From NCBI GenBank assembly GCA_003864495.1, contig ML133495.1, forward strand, positions 1,708,099-1,772,098: a DNA stretch of 64,000 nt, read 5' to 3'. The notes beneath the pieces were generated by a model, which was not told the origin of the DNA, ran no database searches, and saw only the letters and a list, made by a program, of their open reading frames with translations. The translations under genes and the position numbers were made by a program. Source of the DNA: Nemopilema nomurai (taxonomy: Eukaryota; Cnidaria; Scyphozoa; Rhizostomeae; Rhizostomatidae). This document shows, piece after piece, positions 27,397-40,065 of the stretch; the first letter of the stretch is position 1, and the number at the start of each line of letters is the position of its first letter.

Positions 27397-28320
27397 TCAG
27401 TGACAATTAACTCCATTTGTTACAGTTGGATTTTCAGGATCCTTGTCTTCTTTCATAATTTTCATTGAGAAATCAACCACTGGATAACCTTGTGTCAAGC
27501 GCCCCATTGAAATAACATCAACATTTGGTCCCATGAAGCCCAAAATATTATCTTCAGTTATGCCTCCACTTGCTTCAATGATCAAATGAGGGAATAACCC
27601 CTTGAGTTCAGCAGCAGCACCATGCAAGGCCTGAGGTGCAAAATTATCAAGCATTACAATCTCTGCCCCAGCAAGAGCCGCACATTTCGCTTCTTCAACA
27701 CTCCTACATTCAACTTCAATTTTCGTTGAGAAGCCACAAACGTCCCTGGCTTTTTTAACGGCGCTTTTGATATTACCAACTGACCATATATGATTATCTT
27801 TCAACATAACCATTGATGACAGGTCGTATCTATGCGTCGACAAGCCACCCACAAGCAAAGCGTATTTCTCAACAATTCGAAATCCAGGAGTAGTTTTCCT
27901 AGTGCCTGCGACTTCTCCGTGCCATTCTTTTTTCGATTTTATCTTAGATAAAATCCTGCACTGTGTTGAGATTCCACTCGATCTTGTTAAGATATTTAGG
28001 GCAAGTCTTTCACCCAAAAGCAAATCTTTAGCCTTTCCATGAATATATGCCACTTTGCATATAGGTTCTATGTATGTTCCTTCTTCGTACATCCAATTGA
28101 CTGTACAGTCCAGCTCTTTAAACACGGCATCAACGAAAGGTACCCCGCTCAAAACACCGGGGGACTTGCAGAGAAGCACAGCATTTTCCAGTTTGTCCCC
28201 GACGACAAAACCCCCATAATCAAAGCTAGGTATGTCTTCCTTGAGCCAATCACGTACTTTCATCGTCAAATTAGTTTGTGTCAGCAGGAAATGCTTTTTG
28301 GTAGTAAGTTTTTCGCTCAT
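27397..28320 (-). CDS. QPRT: Quinolinate phosphoribosyltransferase (nicotinate-nucleotide pyrophosphorylase, decarboxylating)
   Basis: This enzyme joins quinolinate to PRPP, releasing CO2 and pyrophosphate, to give nicotinate mononucleotide. It is the entry of tryptophan-derived quinolinate into NAD synthesis, in the cytosol. The 307 residues are close to the human length of 297. Recognisable blocks in order are [11 protein letters not shown] (52-62), LLGERLALN (101-109), [11 protein letters not shown] (138-148), the substrate-binding HRYDL (163-167), MLKDNH (172-177), IEVE (201-204), LDNF (224-227) and EASGGIT (249-255). The conserved basic residues R141, K142, H163, R164 and K174 are all present. 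The whole CDS is one uninterrupted exon, unlike its neighbours and unlike the human gene. The start used is the first Met; Met20 just before KVRDWL is an alternative closer to other family N-termini. The start codon is 199 bp from that of OS9 on the opposite strand. Confidence 0.97.
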   Translation of the reverse strand: MSEKLTTKKHFLLTQTNLTMKVRDWLKEDIPSFDYGGFVVGDKLENAVLLCKSPGVLSGVPFVDAVFKELDCTVNWMYEEGTYIEPICKVAYIHGKAKDLLLGERLALNILTRSSGISTQCRILSKIKSKKEWHGEVAGTRKTTPGFRIVEKYALLVGGLSTHRYDLSSMVMLKDNHIWSVGNIKSAVKKARDVCGFSTKIEVECRSVEEAKCAALAGAEIVMLDNFAPQALHGAAAELKGLFPHLIIEASGGITEDNILGFMGPNVDVISMGRLTQGYPVVDFSMKIMKEDKDPENPTVTNGVNCH

Positions 28321-28519
28321 GACTCCTAATTTCTGTACTTCAAGGCGCCGGCCGGCTTGTTGCGAAACACTTCAACTGCCACGGCATGCTGAAATAGCCT
28401 CGCTTGTAATCGACGTAGAGGCAAAGCCTCGTCTAAGTTAATGTCCGAGAAACAACAAACAACAACACGTAAGGGCCTTTAAATCGTCTAAAAGAAATGA
28501 AATAGTGAAAAACTACCAA
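28321..28519. promoter_or_regulatory. Probable bidirectional promoter of QPRT (-) and OS9 (+)
   Basis: Only 199 bp separate the divergent start codons, so the core promoters and 5' leaders of both genes must lie here unless there are distant untranslated exons. The QPRT-proximal half is unusually GC-rich for this window (GGCGCCGGCCGGC near 28,343). The OS9-proximal half is AT-rich with a CAACAAACAACAAC run. No TATA box is obvious, as is usual for shared housekeeping promoters. Confidence 0.6.
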
Positions 28520-31500
28520 ATGAAGATGTTCAGAAGTTCATTAATATGCATCTTATTAGTAATTTTAAAACAAGTTGACAAGCTTTCAGGGCTTCTGGAT
28601 ATTGACGAGTTGCAGAACCTAAAGTATGGAATTGAAATCACGAAGAACCCTGTTTTATTGTCTGTGGTAAGAATTTTTTTTCACATATTGGCAGCTGAGA
28701 GACAGGAGTTTGCGTAAAACAGAGTATCTTCTTAAGTTTTTCATTAAGGACTTTAAAGCACGGAGAAGGTACTATATTATTGTCAATGTTTTGCTATGTA
28801 AAAATAACCTGCTTTTCTTTTCAAAAAGTACAGTTTATTTTTAGTGGAATCTAGAGTTTTAAATGACTTCTATGAAGCAGTTCTTTTAAACATTTTTTTT
28901 ATCCTTTGATCTATATATTCACCATTTACACAGATCTAGTAATTTGATACCTTCTGTCTCTAGACACAGGTTTATTACTAATTTAGATATTTTACCAAGA
29001 CTAATTATAGGCTATGCCTGCTTACAGTGATTTGGCACAAATTTAGATATACATTTATTAATTTATTTTCTTTTATTTAACAGCATCTTTATTCCTAAAT
29101 TTACTAACCAACAACCCAACCTGTGCGTAATGCCTATTCCATAGGTTTTTTATAGTACATTACAGATATATATAGATTTTTTGCAACCTATCATTTTTGT
29201 GTTTTTGTTCAAAAACATTAATATATTATTGTGTGATGGATCACATAGATATTAACATATAGCTATTTAAAGGTAAAATGAAAGACATTTAATGCCAAAT
29301 TTGTTATTTTATTCTGGTTTTCTCATCAAAACTTCACAATTTACAAAATTAAAATAATGTGTCATAGTCTATTAAAAACACCATATATATGAGAACATCC
29401 TTACTTTCAATTTTGACCTTTTTAGGAAAATAGAGAAAATATGCTACATATTTCTTCAAAGTATGGGCAAATGTACCAATGTGCCATTCCTATGAAGGAT
29501 GTAAAGATAAGTGAAAATGATTCTAGTTCCAAAGCTCAGTCCAATGTAACAGTAAACTCAATTCTGGATTCTGCCCTAGAAGGACATTGCCTATTTTATG
29601 TGAGTTTCAATTTTTTAATGATTATTCAGATTATGATCATCCCTTTGTTATTGTATAGAAGTGCCTAGTTTTCGCATAACAGTTTATACTTTTACCATTT
29701 ATTAGGAATATTAGCCCCTATCAAACCTGTCATTCTTTTGTTACTCTATAACCCATACACTGAAGTTTTTATTTAATTGTTTCTAGAAACTGCCTAGCCT
29801 TGTATTGTTTAGGAAATAAGACAAAAATCCTTGGTTTGAACCTTTATCTACCAATAGATCATAAGAGCTTGTGTGGTTCAACAATGGTGATCAACTCTAT
29901 ACACAACCTACTTAGACAGTAAACCATTAGTTAGAGTAAAATTCTATTTTTTTGCTCAGACCCTAAATTGGTGGACCTATAAAGTTTGCTACAAGAAAGA
30001 AATCAGACAGTATCATGAAGGTAATTGACCAATAGGCATTTAACTTATTCCATAAATATTTTACTGATTTTAGTAACATTAAGCAAAAGAAAACAGAATA
30101 TAGCAGCAAAAAGAATTTATCTACATAACAGTTTTGTATTCTTGTATCCAGTATTGAACAAAGAATTTCATAGCAACTAAACACAAGTTATTTGCAAGGT
30201 GCAAATGGTTTCCTTTTCATTTATCATATATTTTTAAAAATTATATCTGTATGAATCACATGGTACTGATGCTGCTTCAAGGTCAGTCATAGCATCTGGC
30301 TTGATTTGGATTCGAATTTGTCGGATTTGGTTTCTGAAAGGCTGCACCTTCTTAGGTAATTGGAATTTTGAAGCTAGTAACTGATTAATGAAGTTCTTAC
30401 ATGGCATTGAATGTATTCTTTTTGCTGTAAAATTGCTAATATTTGTGATCAATTCGTAGAAAATGGTGTTGCGCAAGGGGATATCATAAGCCTTGGCACC
30501 TTTCATGCAGAAAAGGAATGGAATGCAACTGTATGTTATCTTTTTTTAATATGAAGCTTTCAAATCTTTTAGCATCTAATATTTCATTTACGAAGCTATT
30601 TTGCATCCTTATGTTGTCTTCCTTTGACCATGAGTCTTGGAAGATGCATCTCTTAATGCATACTAATCTTATCTGGTGTCAGGGAAATTGTCAGTTTTTA
30701 ATCCAAAATTCATTTTCTGACAAGCATAGCTATCTGTATTATTAAAACTCTCATATGTCAGTTAAACTCTTTTTTGGAACAAAGGCTGCATTGGAAAGTC
30801 AGTTTCTTTCGGCAAGTTGCGTAGACAGTTTTTATTATGGTTATTGTGAGCTAGACTTGAGCTTTGTATTGTACCTGGTCTTTTGCAGTCTTGAAGCTTA
30901 TTCAAAATTATGATGCAATCTCATATTGCACTGCTCTTTAGAGTTCCAATGTCAAATCAAAAGAAGTCCAGCACCATCATCATAAGTATGTCAATGGAAC
31001 AGTATGTGATCTTGTTGGAAAGAAAAGAGAAGCTACTGTTAAGGTTGTTGTTGCTATTTTTATCACAGTATTTCTGGATATGAAAAATGAGCATTTGGTT
31101 TCAGAGAGAAGTAACAACAAAAATCAGTGATTTGCAGCAAAAGCTAGATTTTTAGGTTAGGAATCCTAGAATATGCTAATGTTACCAGATTAACAGAATT
31201 TAATGCACCTTCCAAACATTATTTGTTTATTATTCTATCTATTTTTGTAGAATTTCACAAATTCAATTGTCTAATTAATTTCCATTCCTCTTCGTTAATG
31301 GAAAATCTATTTAATATAATCTAAGTTGTCTATCTTGATAGCGCCCTTTTAAAGCAAATGGGTGATGTTAAGATTGAATGCTTTTTGTTTTAAATTCTCT
31401 AATTTTTTTAGCACTTCATGTTTGAACATTTACAAAGAAGCCCTTCAGGTTGCAATAGGCTTATGTTGCTATGAAGAGATCATACATAACACCTACTCAT

Positions 31501-34500
31501 GCTATTTTGTGTTGTTTCAGTTCTTTTGCAATGAAGATATGGTAAATGCCATCGTATCCGTTGAGGAACCTGAGACCTGTGTATACTCAATAAATGTTCA
31601 TAGTAGATCGCTTTGTGTGCTTTCGTCCTTCAAACCACCAAAGAAAGAGAGCGCCAAGGATATAACCTGTTCACCAGCATTGACCAAGGATCAGTATGCC
31701 AAGTATCTTAAAAACGAGAAAGGTAGATATTCTTTGTATTTCATTCCAAATAATATTACCGACTTGTAAAATCTTCATTTTAATGATTTTTCTTTTCTTT
31801 TTTTAGTTTTAAATATTAACTCTAACCCTAGTTAATGAAAGAAATCAAATTTCGTGAATGTTTATTCTAAAGCATGGTGATTGGGAAAGCATGGCGTTTT
31901 GGAAGTGAAAGCAAAAATTGGTGCCTTTTGATGCCTACTAGGGGCTAGAAGCGAGAAGCTAACTTTAAAATAAAGTGCAGACATATTCCAAAAGCTCTCA
32001 AGAAAATAACGTTGAGTGTTCTTCTGTCTCTTTTGTAAGCTGTAAATGTACAACTTTGGTAATTTGTGATATTTATTATGCGTCATTTGTATAGTTGAGC
32101 TGGCTTCAAATGGTTTGACATGACCATATTATATACCAACATTGACTGCTCTCAATCAGTCACAACAATTGTCAAGTTAGTGAAATTATTTTTCTTCATG
32201 AATAGTCTATACCAGGTAAGTAGAGACGGCATTGCATTATGGGTACTTTGCTATAAATACTAGTGTGACAGTGCAAAGTCAAGCCGTTTTTCTCCCTTAT
32301 CTTCAGAAAGGGTCGAGAAAAAGAAAGAAGAAGAAGAGAGCTTGCATGCAGCTCAAGCCTTGAAGCAAAGCAAGGTTCTCAGCAAAGCAGCTGTGTTGGA
32401 TCCTCTCGGCAGTCTAGTGACAGCTTTTACATCCTTTCTCGCCCCACCATCCCCATCTGCAAAAGAAATGTCGAAGGAAGAAACACCAAAGGACGACTTG
32501 AGTAATTTTTGGAAAGACTTCGGAATTGATCTTTCAGGTTTGTTACTGCAGTTCGCGCTAAAGGTTTTAAAACAGTTTTGGAAAATCCATCCAATCTCTA
32601 CAAATACCATATAATATTTGTTATTCTCTCAATTTTGCAGTTTATAACTCCAATTCACTTCTCTCGTTGCTTGAAAGGGTATGCTAGAACTATATTGCTT
32701 TTGTTTTATCAATATGTATTCGATTGATGATGTCTTTGTTGGTGCACGAAGGAGAAAAAGTTTAATTTATAGTGTCTTTGCATAAATCCGAAATTAGCTT
32801 TTTTATTTCCAGTTTCTCTTTTCCCAAGGCACTGGTGACGTTGTTGGAAAAAAGTCAGGTGAAGATGCAAATAGCAATGACATAGAAAATGAACCGAAAC
32901 TAGCTTCAAATGGGGAAGCAGAGACTGAGGCAATGTCGGGAGAACTCAATTCAATGAGCAAGGGCGATGGACTCACCGTCGCTAAGGCGAAGACTTTCGA
33001 GAGGACATTGAAGAACGGCGAAACAGTTGCAGAGTTGAAAGATGAAATCAAAAGGCTGTTTTCTTTGCAAGAAACGATCGACGAAGTAGATCAGCAAGCA
33101 GAAGAATTGATTAGAAAGGATAAGGAGAAGAGGACAATTTTCGTGAAGCATTTTGGGAAATCGAAGCAGAAGGCTGAGAAGCAAATTAAGGATCTGAGAG
33201 CAATGTTAAGTCAGTTGGCAGTTAGGAAGAGCAAGGAGAAGAGTACCGAAAATGTCCAGCACTTGGAGCATATGATAAAGAAAATAGAGAAGAATTTGCA
33301 TTCATTTCAACAGCGAATAGAGTATGTTTGGGCATTTTCTGCTAACATGCTTCTGAACACTATTGCAAGTTGCTTTGAACAAAGCAGACATTTTACTGAA
33401 ATGACTAAGCTTTTCACTCACTTTTTCCATATCACAAGAATAAGAACTAAAATGAAATCTTATACTCTGAAAAATGTCAGACCGACGCTTAATTTTTTGA
33501 CGTCGCTTGTTTCCCGTGCCACTAAGAAATGGTGACGATGACAGTTGTTAGAAAATTATTCTAAATCTATTTCAAAATGCAACTACATGCCTGTTGTAGA
33601 CACTGCACAAATCTTTTCAATTCAAAATCATCTTCGACATTATAAGAAAACAAATGGAGCTTGAAAGGAATCATTAAAAAAAACAATTATTTTTAATCTA
33701 GCATTTATTGCATCTAATATGAAATTATTCTAGGCGTTTAAACAAAAAGATGCAGAGTTCTTTAAAGAGGAGTGAAGCATTCGAAAAGAAGTACAGAGGC
33801 ATACAGGACATGTTTCGTAATGAGAAACCGTCAGTGGAAATGCCAAAAAAGCAGGAGGAGCCTCTGGTTAGTCTGAACGAAATTTTGAAGAGTCTCAGAA
33901 AGGAACACGATGATACGGAACAAATTGCGAAATCCGGTGAGTTTTTTCTAAGAAAAGCTTTAAAGAATTATCATCAAGTAAGGTTTCTAAGCCGTCAAAC
34001 TCAATCTGAAGTTAGCTTTTAAAGTCTTTGGGCGTTATCTTAAGTAGGAATACAAACTTAATGTAAAGTAACCTTTAAAATACGTCTGCTACCGCAATTC
34101 CCTCACTGTTATCAGAATTGACAATCCTTCAACGATAGTATCCTACTACTAATTATGTTAACTGATAACCAGCTCTGGATTCTAATTTCACCATATTCAG
34201 AGCTAATATAAATCTAGAGTGAAATTGAGAGAGCCGGCAGAGTTGTCTAAGTTTTAATTCAGTGTAGCAAAATAATGAGTTAAACCATCTTTCGAACAGA
34301 TGCAACACTTCGAACAAGGCAGTTGCAAACATTCCGGTTTTAAGAGTAGCAGGAAATAGATCTATTTAGGCAAGGGAAGCTATTACACGATATTTATTTT
34401 CTAGCATTTACCTTGGCTAGATGTTGTAAGAATTCCGTGCTATTTTTAATGAGAAAAGTTTTTGTAGTTTGACGACATTAAAATGCGAAATAGCTTTGAG

Positions 34501-37500
34501 ACTTCTATCCACGTGGTTTCTAATCCTCAAAACTTTGAAGTTAGTTGAAGGTGGGGATATTCTAGCAAATCAAAGGTTTAATAAGCAATGTATGGATTTG
34601 CTAAAACTGTTGGAAATAATCCAGAGTGAATATAATGAATGGCCATCCGGGTTTTTATGACCTTGAGCTTTCAAGCCCTTGTCAACTCTGTACTCTAAAA
34701 ACATAAACGATACCGCAATCTGTTTGTATCTGAAAACGTTTAAATCGCCATTACAGCGGGAAATCATATTCAGCATGCTTTAACGCGAATTTAATATCGT
34801 ATTTCAATCATGATCTAAAGTTTACCTAGTCATCAGACGAATCCACAATAGCTCTTTCAACGAATTTTAATTAATCTCCCTGAAAGTATCATGCAAATAA
34901 TTTTTACTGTTCATTACCCATCATGACTGGCTGTACATTAATTTGCGGGGATTTGTTGGGGGATTAAACGGGCAATTTTGCTCAAGGGTAATCACTTTAT
35001 TGCTAGTACTCAATTGGCCATCACCAAGGCTTGTTAAGTCGATTGGGAATCTTTGAATTTGGCGTCGCTGCTATTTGATTCCGCTTTGGTAATTTAGTAG
35101 ACTTTTGTGATTCTATCAAGGGGAGTAATACATTTTCTAAGCAGGCTCTGTGTTATGGGCTATGGAGTTGTTAGTGGTTTGCGAAAATTTGGTCTGACTG
35201 CATTCTTTCTATTGGAAAGCTAGAAGAATTTATACAGCATGAAGTATCACTGAATATGCCATAAACTAGCAATATATATGTGAATGAGAGCCAGTGTTGA
35301 TGTGAAATGATATTTTTAGCCAAGGTTGAGCTTCCTCTTATAACTGTGATCAGACAAAGGTTCAAGGGTTGGCATCAATGAGGCTACGTGCATGTACTAA
35401 AAGTCTGTTCAGACTTGCTCTACATATTTCATAAATATTCTTAGTGCAACCCCTTTTTTGGGTGGAGTTGGTGGTGGGAAAAGTTCTGTGAATGCTGGAT
35501 CCCTGACGTCATAGCCGATAAGGCCGACTGAATATTGAATATCTGTGCATTGAAATGGATGAGTAAATTATTTGTTCTATATGATAATGAGCTGTTCTCT
35601 CAGAATGGCTTATATGTGGTACTGATGATTGGCGACCTTATTGCTTAGGAGATGAGCTGAGGTCCCCCGAAAAGGAAAGCGATGCAGATGCTCCAGAGGT
35701 GGAAGGCGGGACCGAAGAGGAGAAGTCCAAAAAGAACATAGACCCTCTTCTTGATGCCGTGATTAGCATGCTTAAGCTCGGAGGAAAAAAGGAGAAAGAA
35801 GAAGAGAACAGAAACGTAGAGGAAACTAAGGCCTCCGAAGAAGTCGATTCTAGGCCACAGGAGCCATTGCCTTCGGAGAAGGACACCGAAAAGAAGGCCG
35901 AGAGGAATACGGATGCAAAAGTTAAGGTACGAATCACTCATCTTGGCAGTGATGAAGTAAAGATGCTCGAAGAGAACGAAAAGCAAGAGGAGCTTGCTGG
36001 AACAAACAGTGCTAATAATAGGCTGAAGAAAGCTGGCAAGAAGATCGAGAACATGGTAAAAGAAAAGCTAAAGAAGGCAGGCGTTGATCTTGGAAGTAAG
36101 TGTATGACAGGTTATATAATAATTTTTCGTGATGATATTTCCGTTTAGGGTTGATCGATGCTTCCTTGTGATATCTATGCAGCAGAATGTTAAAAGCCTA
36201 CGCCGCTTCTCCCTCAATAAACATTTATTACATTGCAATGCGCAAGTGTCTGAGTCTCTTTTCTTGCTAATAACCAATTCGGGTTTTCCGCCCATATTTG
36301 TAACACGCTTGAATCAATACCTTTTTCATCTAAATCTTGTTTTATTATTGTCAATTGCCAACGCACAAGTGAGACCAATGAATTGTTTTTGCTACATTTG
36401 GTTTTTTATTACAATGCAATTCCTAAGCATGTTTTTAGTCTCAAACATTACACATTGCCAATGGTGTTGTGGGAGAGAGAATGCATGTTACTTCATTCGA
36501 TGGACAATGCTGGAAAATGGGAAAACTATTAAAGCACCTATATCTATCTTCGTTCTTAATTTCTAGACAGCACTACCTTAATAGATTATCTTTAAGCAGC
36601 TTTTCATTTGAATACAGTTAAGCAAGGAGAAGATAAAAAATTAATTAAGAGAGCAGTGAATCCGATTATATTTGTCAATTTAAAATCAAAGAAGTGATGC
36701 CAGTTGGTGTGGCAGTTACCCTCAAAAGCTGAGGCGATATTGCTGAGTTTTTTTCACATTTCTTTCCATGATAAAATGCTACTTTTTCATTCTTTTTAAT
36801 GTATCTTATTTCTTGCACCTTTAGCAAATGTAAAGATCAAAATAATCACAAACGACGGGCCTTTATCATCTTTGACATCGAAAGGTAAAACAGATTTCCT
36901 AACGGATGAGACCGCAACACAGTTCAAAGACATGCTTGTTAATATGTTGGTATGTATCGTTCTTTGCTGACCATCAATTTCAAGAAGTTGTACCATCAAT
37001 TGTGACACACATAAAATTTAACCTCTAAGCTGGTTGCAGATGAGATGATTGGACATTTGTGCAAGTAGTTTCTTTTAAAGGGGATTTATTTTATTGAATT
37101 GAAATAGATCCGTTACAAGAAAAAGTCGCAGCTTGATAAAAGTGCCAATTTATTTATTTAGCATAAATTCACGATTTCAGTTTTACAGAGGACTGAGTTT
37201 ATATTGCAGACTTTTGCCTTGTAGCTCTCTAGCCACCGAGCACGTCTTAAAAAGAGCAATTCACAGATTTTGAGTTCCTCTCTTAAAGCGAATGTGGTAT
37301 TTAGCCTTACAGTAATAACCAGTTTGAAAGCGTTGTGTTTTTATAGAAAAATAGGACGGGATCTTAATCACGAAAGAACTGTTTGGATTCCTACCTGCAT
37401 GTTCCTTGAAAAATGCTTCAAGACGAAGTACTATTTTGGAGAGTGGCTAGTTTATTTGCAAGTCGTTAATGTACAATCTGCAATGCGCGAACAAAGAAGT

Positions 37501-38311
37501 TGAATAAAGTCTGTTTGAATATAGTTTAGGTATAAATTGCTTGTTAAGTGAAGATGGGTAACTCTTAAGAACTGTCTCCTGAGGAGATAACTGGGTTGAC
37601 TTACCAAGGGTGGTACATGCTATTTGACAATGACGCTATAATGAATACACAGCTTACATGAGTGGCTTGTTATGTAGGAGACTTTCATAGATCTTTGTCT
37701 TTTGGAATCTCATGTATTTGCTTTTTGAAGTGCAAATCTCCCTACTTTTATTTTGCAAAGTATCATTGATTTGACGTAGGCTTAGGCAGATCGACGCACC
37801 CTCCAAAACATTCCACTTGCATTTCCTCTTTTCTGCTAGTTCTTTTTCATGAACAGCTAGAAAGATTAAATTGATGTTTATGATGCCATATTTAGTCACT
37901 GGTGAAATTTGATTTGGAAATAAACCTATCAATCTGGATTAACTGTTATCGCAAGCCTATATTTATGAGGATTGGTGTTGTCTTTGTTTTCAAAGCAACA
38001 GTTATCTAGCAACAACGCATTGCGTTTCCCAAAATGTTTAAAGCACTCATTTTAGTTTGATTTGCTGTAACATTTAGAGGTTTTACTTTTGTATAAAGCC
38101 TCACTTCCCCTTGCGTCCTTTTCTAGCAATAATTTATTATATGTTCAATTTCAATTGATTTTCTTCTCTGTTGAAGGGTGGTGGAACAGAAAAAGTTAAG
38201 GAAGAGAAAAGGCACTCAAATTTGGAAGACAGTTATAAATTTGTTTGGGAGCAAGATGAAGGTACAGATGAAAGAACTGAAAAGAAAGACAGCGATCCTC
38301 TGTTGCCTTAA
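28520..38311 (+). CDS. OS9: OS-9, ER quality-control lectin of ERAD, 13 exons
   Basis: OS-9 works in the ER lumen. Its MRH domain reads trimmed mannose glycans on misfolded glycoproteins and passes them to the SEL1L-HRD1 ubiquitin ligase. Exons: 28520-28666, 29426-29599, 29960-30020, 30460-30530, 30942-31043, 31521-31722, 32307-32537, 32641-32678, 32813-33321, 33734-33936, 35649-36095, 36825-36949, 38177-38311. All phases agree, giving 814 codons plus stop (human 667). Residues 1-24 are a signal peptide. LDIDELQNLKYGIEI (~26-40) is the family N-terminal block. The MRH domain spans ~102-225. Residues ~385-560 form a long charged coiled coil. VRITHLGSDEV (~652-662) and FLTDETATQFKDML (~754-767) match the conserved C-terminal region, followed by LEDSYKFVW. 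There is no KDEL-type tail, as in known OS-9. The extra length lies between the MRH domain and the C-terminal domain. The N-terminal Met could also be codon 3. Confidence 0.94.
28667..29425 (+). other. Intron 1 of OS9
   Basis: The donor is GTG|GTAAGA and the acceptor is CCTTTTTAG. It contains AT-rich sequence only, with no coding or repeat structure noted. The other OS9 introns of 300-1200 bp (29600-29959, 30021-30459, 30531-30941, 31044-31520, 31723-32306, 33322-33733, 36096-36824, 36950-38176) were also read and appear empty. Confidence 0.7.
29426..31722 (+). other. Exons 2-6 of OS9 encoding the MRH lectin domain
   Basis: The mannose-6-phosphate-receptor-homology fold is split over five exons. 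Every sugar-contacting residue known from human OS-9 has a counterpart in the spliced product: the double Trp W111-W112 in NWWTYKVCY, Q124 in IRQYH, R180 in KKREATV, E201 and Y207 in EEPETCVYS. The domain's cysteines are also kept (C104, C117, C173, C188, C205, C220). Exons 3 (61 nt) and 4 (71 nt) are tiny. Exon 4 was placed from GDIISLG, which matches the family GEVLYLG strand, and from the phase; its acceptor TTCGTAG has a poor pyrimidine tract. Likely N-glycosylation sites are NVT, NAT and NGT. Confidence 0.9.
33937..35648 (+). other. Intron 10 of OS9
   Basis: This is the largest intron of OS9 (1.7 kb), from TCCG|GTGAGT to TTGCTTAG, with phase 1 on both sides. A TGACGTCA palindrome sits at 35514-35521, about 130 bp before exon 11. 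The short open frames here have no splice context or motif. Confidence 0.7.
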
Positions 38312-38816
38312 TTTATCCATGACTCCTAGATTTGATAAGAATATTTGAAGATTTAGGTTGCTACAATTCTGGCATTCACACAGTTGTCCGTGTAATGATT
38401 CGAATGCATTTGTGTCAATGTATCAAATGCACAATGTTTTAAGATAACTCGCTTTTTAGCTGCTGGGAATGCTTTCATCAAGTTATTCTTTTACCGCATG
38501 TTACATCCCCTTCTCAGCAAAGAGCATTCGCGGTCCTTAAAATAACAGTTGGGCTTTATACATTTGTCTGTTTCTGGGAATCTCTGTTTCTCTGATACAT
38601 TTCCCATCAACCGTTGATAAATTCATTGAAAGCAAGGTCGCCATTTGCTGAATTATCAAAGTATTGAATGACGACTTTACAATAATTTAATTCACTAAAA
38701 CTCTGGCAAAGCAGTAATAGGTATTTTAAAACGATCGTCAGTAAATTTGTAGCCTCGAATTGAACAGACCCTTTTTAATTCAACGATTTGTTATAGCGTG
38801 AATCACAGTCAATGAA

Positions 38817-38822
38817 AATAAA
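38817..38822 (+). terminator. Candidate OS9 polyadenylation signal
   Basis: AATAAA lies about 505 bp after the OS9 stop codon and before the SPMIP4 promoter region. It is canonical, but the surroundings are AT-rich, so chance is possible. Confidence 0.35.
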
Positions 38823-39752
38823 TAGATTTTTATTAAACCTGAGCAGATTAGATGGCGGAATATGTGAGATGGACATAAATAATGCATAAACGTTCGCTTT
38901 CTGTCTTATTGCAATACCAGATGTTTTTATTAATTTATTTAAGTTTCATAAAAAGTCATTGCTTGTACGGTTGGCTATTGGAATGATGTTTCATATGTTT
39001 TATACCAGGTAAAGAGGATTTATTCGCAAAAGGGAACCGTTTCGACCGCATGATTTTGTTGAGAAAAATCTTCAAACGCCTGCAGTTTTTTTGCTTTGAA
39101 TAATTAAACACGTAAAAACTTAACTATACACGAACCAGTAGGTATAAGACGTCTTTCCTAATCCTAAAGTATGTAATGTTCAGGGAACACGTCTTATTTA
39201 GGAATTGTGATCAGTTCTTGTAAACTTTTCGAGAAGCGAATGCGCAATCCGCAGCTGCTTATTTCGGATGCAATCCCATTCCCATATGCAGCGCGAGTGC
39301 CCTGCAGTTCCCCGGAACCTTTCAGGCCCAACCTTTCGTTAATCATTCGTTGCTTCTACACTCTTGTGGAATCTTATATATGGAGTAGAATCTTATGGAA
39401 TATGGAGAGTGTTTCATCGGATACAATTGGCTACTACTTTCCGTTTGCTTCTAATCCCGATAGTCTGTTACATGATCTGCTTAAATATGAACGCGAGACA
39501 AGCTTCTTGCAACTGTAATCTGATATTTTTCCGTGGCTGATAAATAAAATTCAGAAATTGTGAAGCGCGATAAAACGATTGAATATTGACAAAACATGAT
39601 TTTCGTCCATTTGTGGTCAACCTTTGTCGCAGGAGTAAATTTTTTATGAGCTGATTCCAACATAAATTGACTACCATGCAATACTATACAGGGTGTACAC
39701 TGGTCGTCATGCTAAACAGCAAGTCTGGTATTCATGCGAAATCGCATGTTTT

Positions 39753-39761
39753 CATGGCAAC
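39753..39761. promoter_or_regulatory. RFX X-box half-site before SPMIP4 exon 1a
   Basis: CATGGCAAC contains the RGYAAC half of the X-box bound by RFX factors, which control ciliary genes across animals. The partner half to its left is degenerate (GTTTTC). It lies about 305 bp before the exon 1a start codon. It is suggestive because SPMIP4 is an axonemal gene, but half-sites occur often by chance. Confidence 0.3.
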
Positions 39762-40065
39762 AAATGTTTGACATTGGCTGCGTAACTATAACACGCGTGG
39801 CCTTATTTTGATAGTCACTGTTGATTATAACAACATACAAGAGACGGAGAATTAGGTAGAAGGGGAATCCAGTGAAAGTCGTATTTGGCAAAAAGGAAGC
39901 AAATCATAGTCGAAGTAAGTGGCGTCAAGCAGCCACTATCAGGATTTACCTTAAGCCAGGGAACCGACAAGCTACGTCCAAAGGAAAGCGTGCAAGGGTT
40001 GACGTATTGCAAGGCTCTCACTAAAAAGCTAGCACATTTGTTGGAATGCCACGCCAAGATTCAAC

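Larger units (their letters stand above)
38312..40065. other. Intergenic region between OS9 and SPMIP4
   Basis: It holds the OS9 3' untranslated region and the promoter or 5' leader for the first SPMIP4 start exon. AATAAA at 38817-38822 is a candidate OS9 polyadenylation signal. CATGGCAAC, an RFX half-site, lies at 39753-39761. A small imperfect duplication (GAATCTTAT...ATGGAG, period ~22) lies near 39,370-39,410. No coding exon could be supported; a 103-codon frame at 39207-39518 shows no family resemblance. Confidence 0.55.

Noticed and set aside
28379..28383. CCACG core of an ER-stress response element in the OS9/QPRT promoter
   Set aside because: OS9 is ER-stress induced in mammals, but the required CCAAT nine bases upstream is absent, as is an ERSE-II or UPRE context. 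A five-base match is not evidence.
30234..30506. 90-codon minus-strand frame inside OS9
   Set aside because: It overlaps OS9 exon 4 in antisense. The plus strand carries the family strand GDIISLG in the correct phase, so this is a shadow frame.
39207..39518. 103-codon frame between OS9 and SPMIP4
   Set aside because: No family similarity, no phase-compatible neighbour exon, and it overlaps a small local duplication.
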